Part shown: piece by piece, positions 6,452 through 7,757 of the stretch | Numbering within the stretch: the stretch's first letter is position 1 | How the letters are laid out: every line of letters starts with the position of its first letter | NCBI GenBank assembly: GCA_964493945.1 | Contig: CAZBQG010000216.1 | Span: 1 to 7,757, forward strand | Origin: CAZBQG01 sp964493945 | Lineage (GTDB): Bacteria > Pseudomonadota > Alphaproteobacteria > Rhodospirillales > UBA2165 | Direction: 5' to 3' | Length of the DNA stretch: 7,757 bases | Program-made: the position numbers and the translations under genes | The notes under the pieces: model-generated | What the model saw: only the letters and a program-made list of their open reading frames with translations | What the model was told of the DNA's origin: nothing | Databases searched by the model: none

Positions 6452-7132
6452 TCAGCCGGCGGCAATCTGTTCCTCGATCGCCTCGGCCCAGCTTTCCGGG
6501 TCGAACCCGGCGGGGCCCTGGGCACCGTTGTAGGAGATCACGCCTTCCCGGTCGATCACATAGAGCCGGATGGGCTCGGCGATATAGGCATCGTCCACCG
6601 CATTGTCGATGCTGTCGATGAGCATGGGCATTTGCAGATCCATGCCGGTCTGGCAGGCGCTGGCCACTTCGGCCCGCTCTTCATCGGTGGTGGGTTCGTT
6701 GAAATTAACCTCGTCATAGAGATTCTGAGGCGTGACCCAGCCATCGGCCGCATGGGCTTCGCGGATATAGATCACATAGAATTCCACATCCTTGGAATAG
6801 CTCTGGTAGATTTCGTTCAGGCGCACGGCCCGTTTACGAAAAGGCGGTCATGTGTATGACCCGAACAATAATGCCACGGGCTTGCCCTGCTGGGCGGAAA
6901 GCTTGACATATTCGCCGCTCCGCTTGCGCGCCGGATCGAGGCGCTCGATCTCGAAGTCGGGGGCTTCGGTGCCGACCTGGGGTACCCGCACCTGGCGTTC
7001 CTTGTTGTGGGCCATCATGCGGCCGAACTCTTCTTCGCTCATATCCGAGAGTTCAAGCCATATCTTCTTCTTTTCCTCGAAGCTCATGGGATTCGAGGAG
7101 AAATCCTTGAAATGTTCGTATTTGGCGTCCAT
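6452..7132 (-). CDS. Iodothyronine-deiodinase-like selenoprotein (in-frame UGA read as selenocysteine)
   Basis: A single 226-codon gene runs through TGA at 6850-6848, which is codon 95. Residues 1-94 contain VGTEAPDFEIE (53-63) and GKPVALLFGSYT (83-94). After the TGA the same frame continues PPFRKRAV, then YVIYIREAHAADGW (119-132). Later come DNAVDDAYIAEPIRLYVIDREG (176-197) and YNGAQGP (201-207). These match the deiodinase pattern GS(C/Y)T-U-PPF, EAHxxDGW and DN.a..aY, with a thioredoxin fold and Sec at the active site. In Cys homologues the TGA position is Cys. His127 (EAH) is conserved, and Cys160 is a possible resolving residue. A SECIS-like hairpin follows the TGA. Likely reactions are reductive dehalogenation or thiol/peroxide chemistry; the substrate is unknown. 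No signal peptide is visible. The ATG at 7132 has AAGGGA upstream. Gene callers would report two fragments, the second from a GTG at 6826. The true stop is also TGA (6454-6452). Confidence 0.9.
6811..6841 (-). promoter_or_regulatory. Bacterial SECIS element (selenocysteine insertion hairpin)
   Basis: Counting from the base after the UGA, bases 7-12 (UUUCGU) pair with 32-37 (ACGAAA). An AAA/A internal loop follows, then 16-20 (CGGGC) pair with 26-30 (GCCUG), including one G-U pair. The apical loop is CGUGC at 21-25, that is 6827-6823. The loop lies within the 16-37 base distance described for bacterial SECIS elements and has G as its second base followed by U, as SelB requires in the E. coli fdhF hairpin. 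The structure was paired by hand, not folded by software. Confidence 0.78.
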
Positions 7133-7186
7133 ATCCCGTTCCCTTTTTCAGCTTCCCTTGAAACAGCTCTGGGAGAAATATGCCTG

Positions 7187-7215
7187 ATCATCCTTGAAGA
7201 TACTGTATTTGGCAA
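7187..7215 (-). promoter_or_regulatory. Candidate promoter of the deiodinase-like gene
   Basis: On the minus strand TTGCCA (7215-7210) is followed after 17 bases by GATGAT (7192-7187). These match 5 of 6 and 4 of 6 consensus positions. The start codon lies 54 bases further on. No equally good plus-strand promoter for the SnoaL-like gene was found in the 141-bp divergent gap. Confidence 0.35.
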
Positions 7216-7273
7216 GAATTCCAGCCTAACATCCCGATCACAAATACGTTTCAGACAAGGGAGGGGAAGCCCA

Positions 7274-7708
7274 ATGTCTACTGATGAAAACAAAATCATC
7301 GTCCGGCGCTATTTTGACGAAGTCCTGGATCAGGGCCGGATCGAGCTGCTGGACGAGCTATTCGCCGAAGACATTATTTTCCATCGCGGCGATTACGGCG
7401 ACCCGGTGATTGGCCTGGCCGGCATGCGCCAGGTGGTGGGCAGCGTCATGGAGCGCTATGGGCCGTTCAAGACCACCCTTCATCACATGGTGGCCGAAGG
7501 CGGCATGGTCGCCTGCCGGCTGAGCCATGAGACCGTGCACCGGGATTTCTGGAAAAGCCGCATCGGCACTCATGAGCTGGCGGGGGAGCCCATCCAATGG
7601 ACCGCCCACGCCCATTTCAGACTGAAAAATGGCAAGGTGATCGAGGAATGGGTTGAGCGCGACGAGTTGGGAATGGCGCTTAGGGTGGGCGTATTGACAC
7701 CAGGCTAG
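7274..7708 (+). CDS. SnoaL-like (NTF2-fold) protein, ester cyclase type
   Basis: A 144-residue protein with the NTF2-like alpha+beta barrel pattern of the SnoaL/ester cyclase family. It has an N-terminal helix NKIIVRRYFDEVLDQG (6-21), then LLDELFAEDIIFHRGD (25-40), GLAGMRQVVGSVM (47-59), and the core strands with VAEGGMVACRLSHETVH (73-89). A GTHELAGEPIQW segment (98-109) and the closing FRLKNGKVIEEWVERDELGM (115-134) follow. Such proteins bind small hydrophobic ligands, and some catalyse cyclisation or hydrolysis. Sequence alone does not give the substrate here. The ATG at 7274 has GGGAGGGG about 8 bases upstream. The frame is open much further upstream (to 7007), but that part is antisense to the deiodinase-like gene. 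It is divergent from that gene, so shared control is possible but unproven. Confidence 0.85.
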   Translation: MSTDENKIIVRRYFDEVLDQGRIELLDELFAEDIIFHRGDYGDPVIGLAGMRQVVGSVMERYGPFKTTLHHMVAEGGMVACRLSHETVHRDFWKSRIGTHELAGEPIQWTAHAHFRLKNGKVIEEWVERDELGMALRVGVLTPG

Positions 7709-7757
7709 GTCACATACCCATAGAAAGGATTCCCAAACGGGCTGATTTGTGATTCAA

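Noticed and set aside
6452..6826. A separate 124-residue gene starting at GTG 6826
   Set aside because: It has no ribosome site of its own, begins in the middle of a thioredoxin fold, and is in frame with the upstream part across a TGA at the Sec position.
6848..7132. Deiodinase-like gene as a pseudogene broken by a nonsense mutation
   Set aside because: The TGA falls precisely at the catalytic Sec/Cys residue, the rest of the frame is intact, and a SECIS-like hairpin follows. Chance nonsense at this codon is much less likely.
7007..7273. N-terminal extension of the SnoaL-like protein
   Set aside because: It lies antisense to the deiodinase-like gene and across its promoter. The ATG at 7274 has a strong ribosome site and matches the family's usual start.

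Overview
The window looks like a chromosomal segment of a Gram-negative, probably proteobacterial, bacterium. Base composition is moderately GC-rich, Shine-Dalgarno sequences are purine-rich, and the promoters resemble sigma-70 sites. The lineage cannot be fixed from this sequence. One gene appears to need UGA decoding as selenocysteine, so the host should carry SelA/SelB/SelC/SelD. None of those genes is in the window.

Layout. Positions 1-464 hold a decayed sterol desaturase/fatty acid hydroxylase gene on the minus strand, with one frameshift and in-frame stops. Both sides of it carry short repeats that resemble insertion-sequence ends. Positions 609-658 hold hairpins, including a terminator for the next gene. 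Positions 687-2219 (minus) encode methionyl-tRNA synthetase (metG). A divergent promoter region follows, then an acyl-CoA synthetase (AMP-forming) at 2367-3959 (plus). Its 3' end overlaps, tail to tail, a TetR-family regulator (3943-4554, minus). That regulator lies 2 bases downstream of a 446-residue protein of the 2-hydroxyacyl-CoA dehydratase / benzoyl-CoA reductase B-subunit family (4557-5897, minus). The dehydratase promoter contains a near-ideal TetR-type palindrome, TTGACTG-TC-CAGTCAA. The simplest reading is an acyl-CoA catabolic module: the ligase makes the CoA thioester, the iron-sulfur dehydratase/reductase-like protein acts on it, and the TetR protein represses its own operon until an acyl-CoA appears. 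The usual partner subunit and ATP-driven activator are absent here.

Positions 6034-6372 (minus) encode a small three-helix membrane protein of unknown function. Just upstream of it, beyond a strong terminator, lies the most notable object. Two apparently separate minus-strand reading frames (6848-7132 and 6452-6826) are one 226-codon gene interrupted by an in-frame TGA at 6850-6848. The joined protein is an iodothyronine-deiodinase-like thioredoxin-fold protein, and the TGA falls exactly at the catalytic position (GSYT-U-PPF). An 11-bp hairpin with a CGUGC apical loop starts a few bases after the TGA and has the form of a bacterial SECIS element. This is therefore a probable selenoprotein that standard gene calling would split or miscall. 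It is transcribed divergently from a SnoaL-like protein (7274-7708, plus). The last 49 bases show nothing recognisable.
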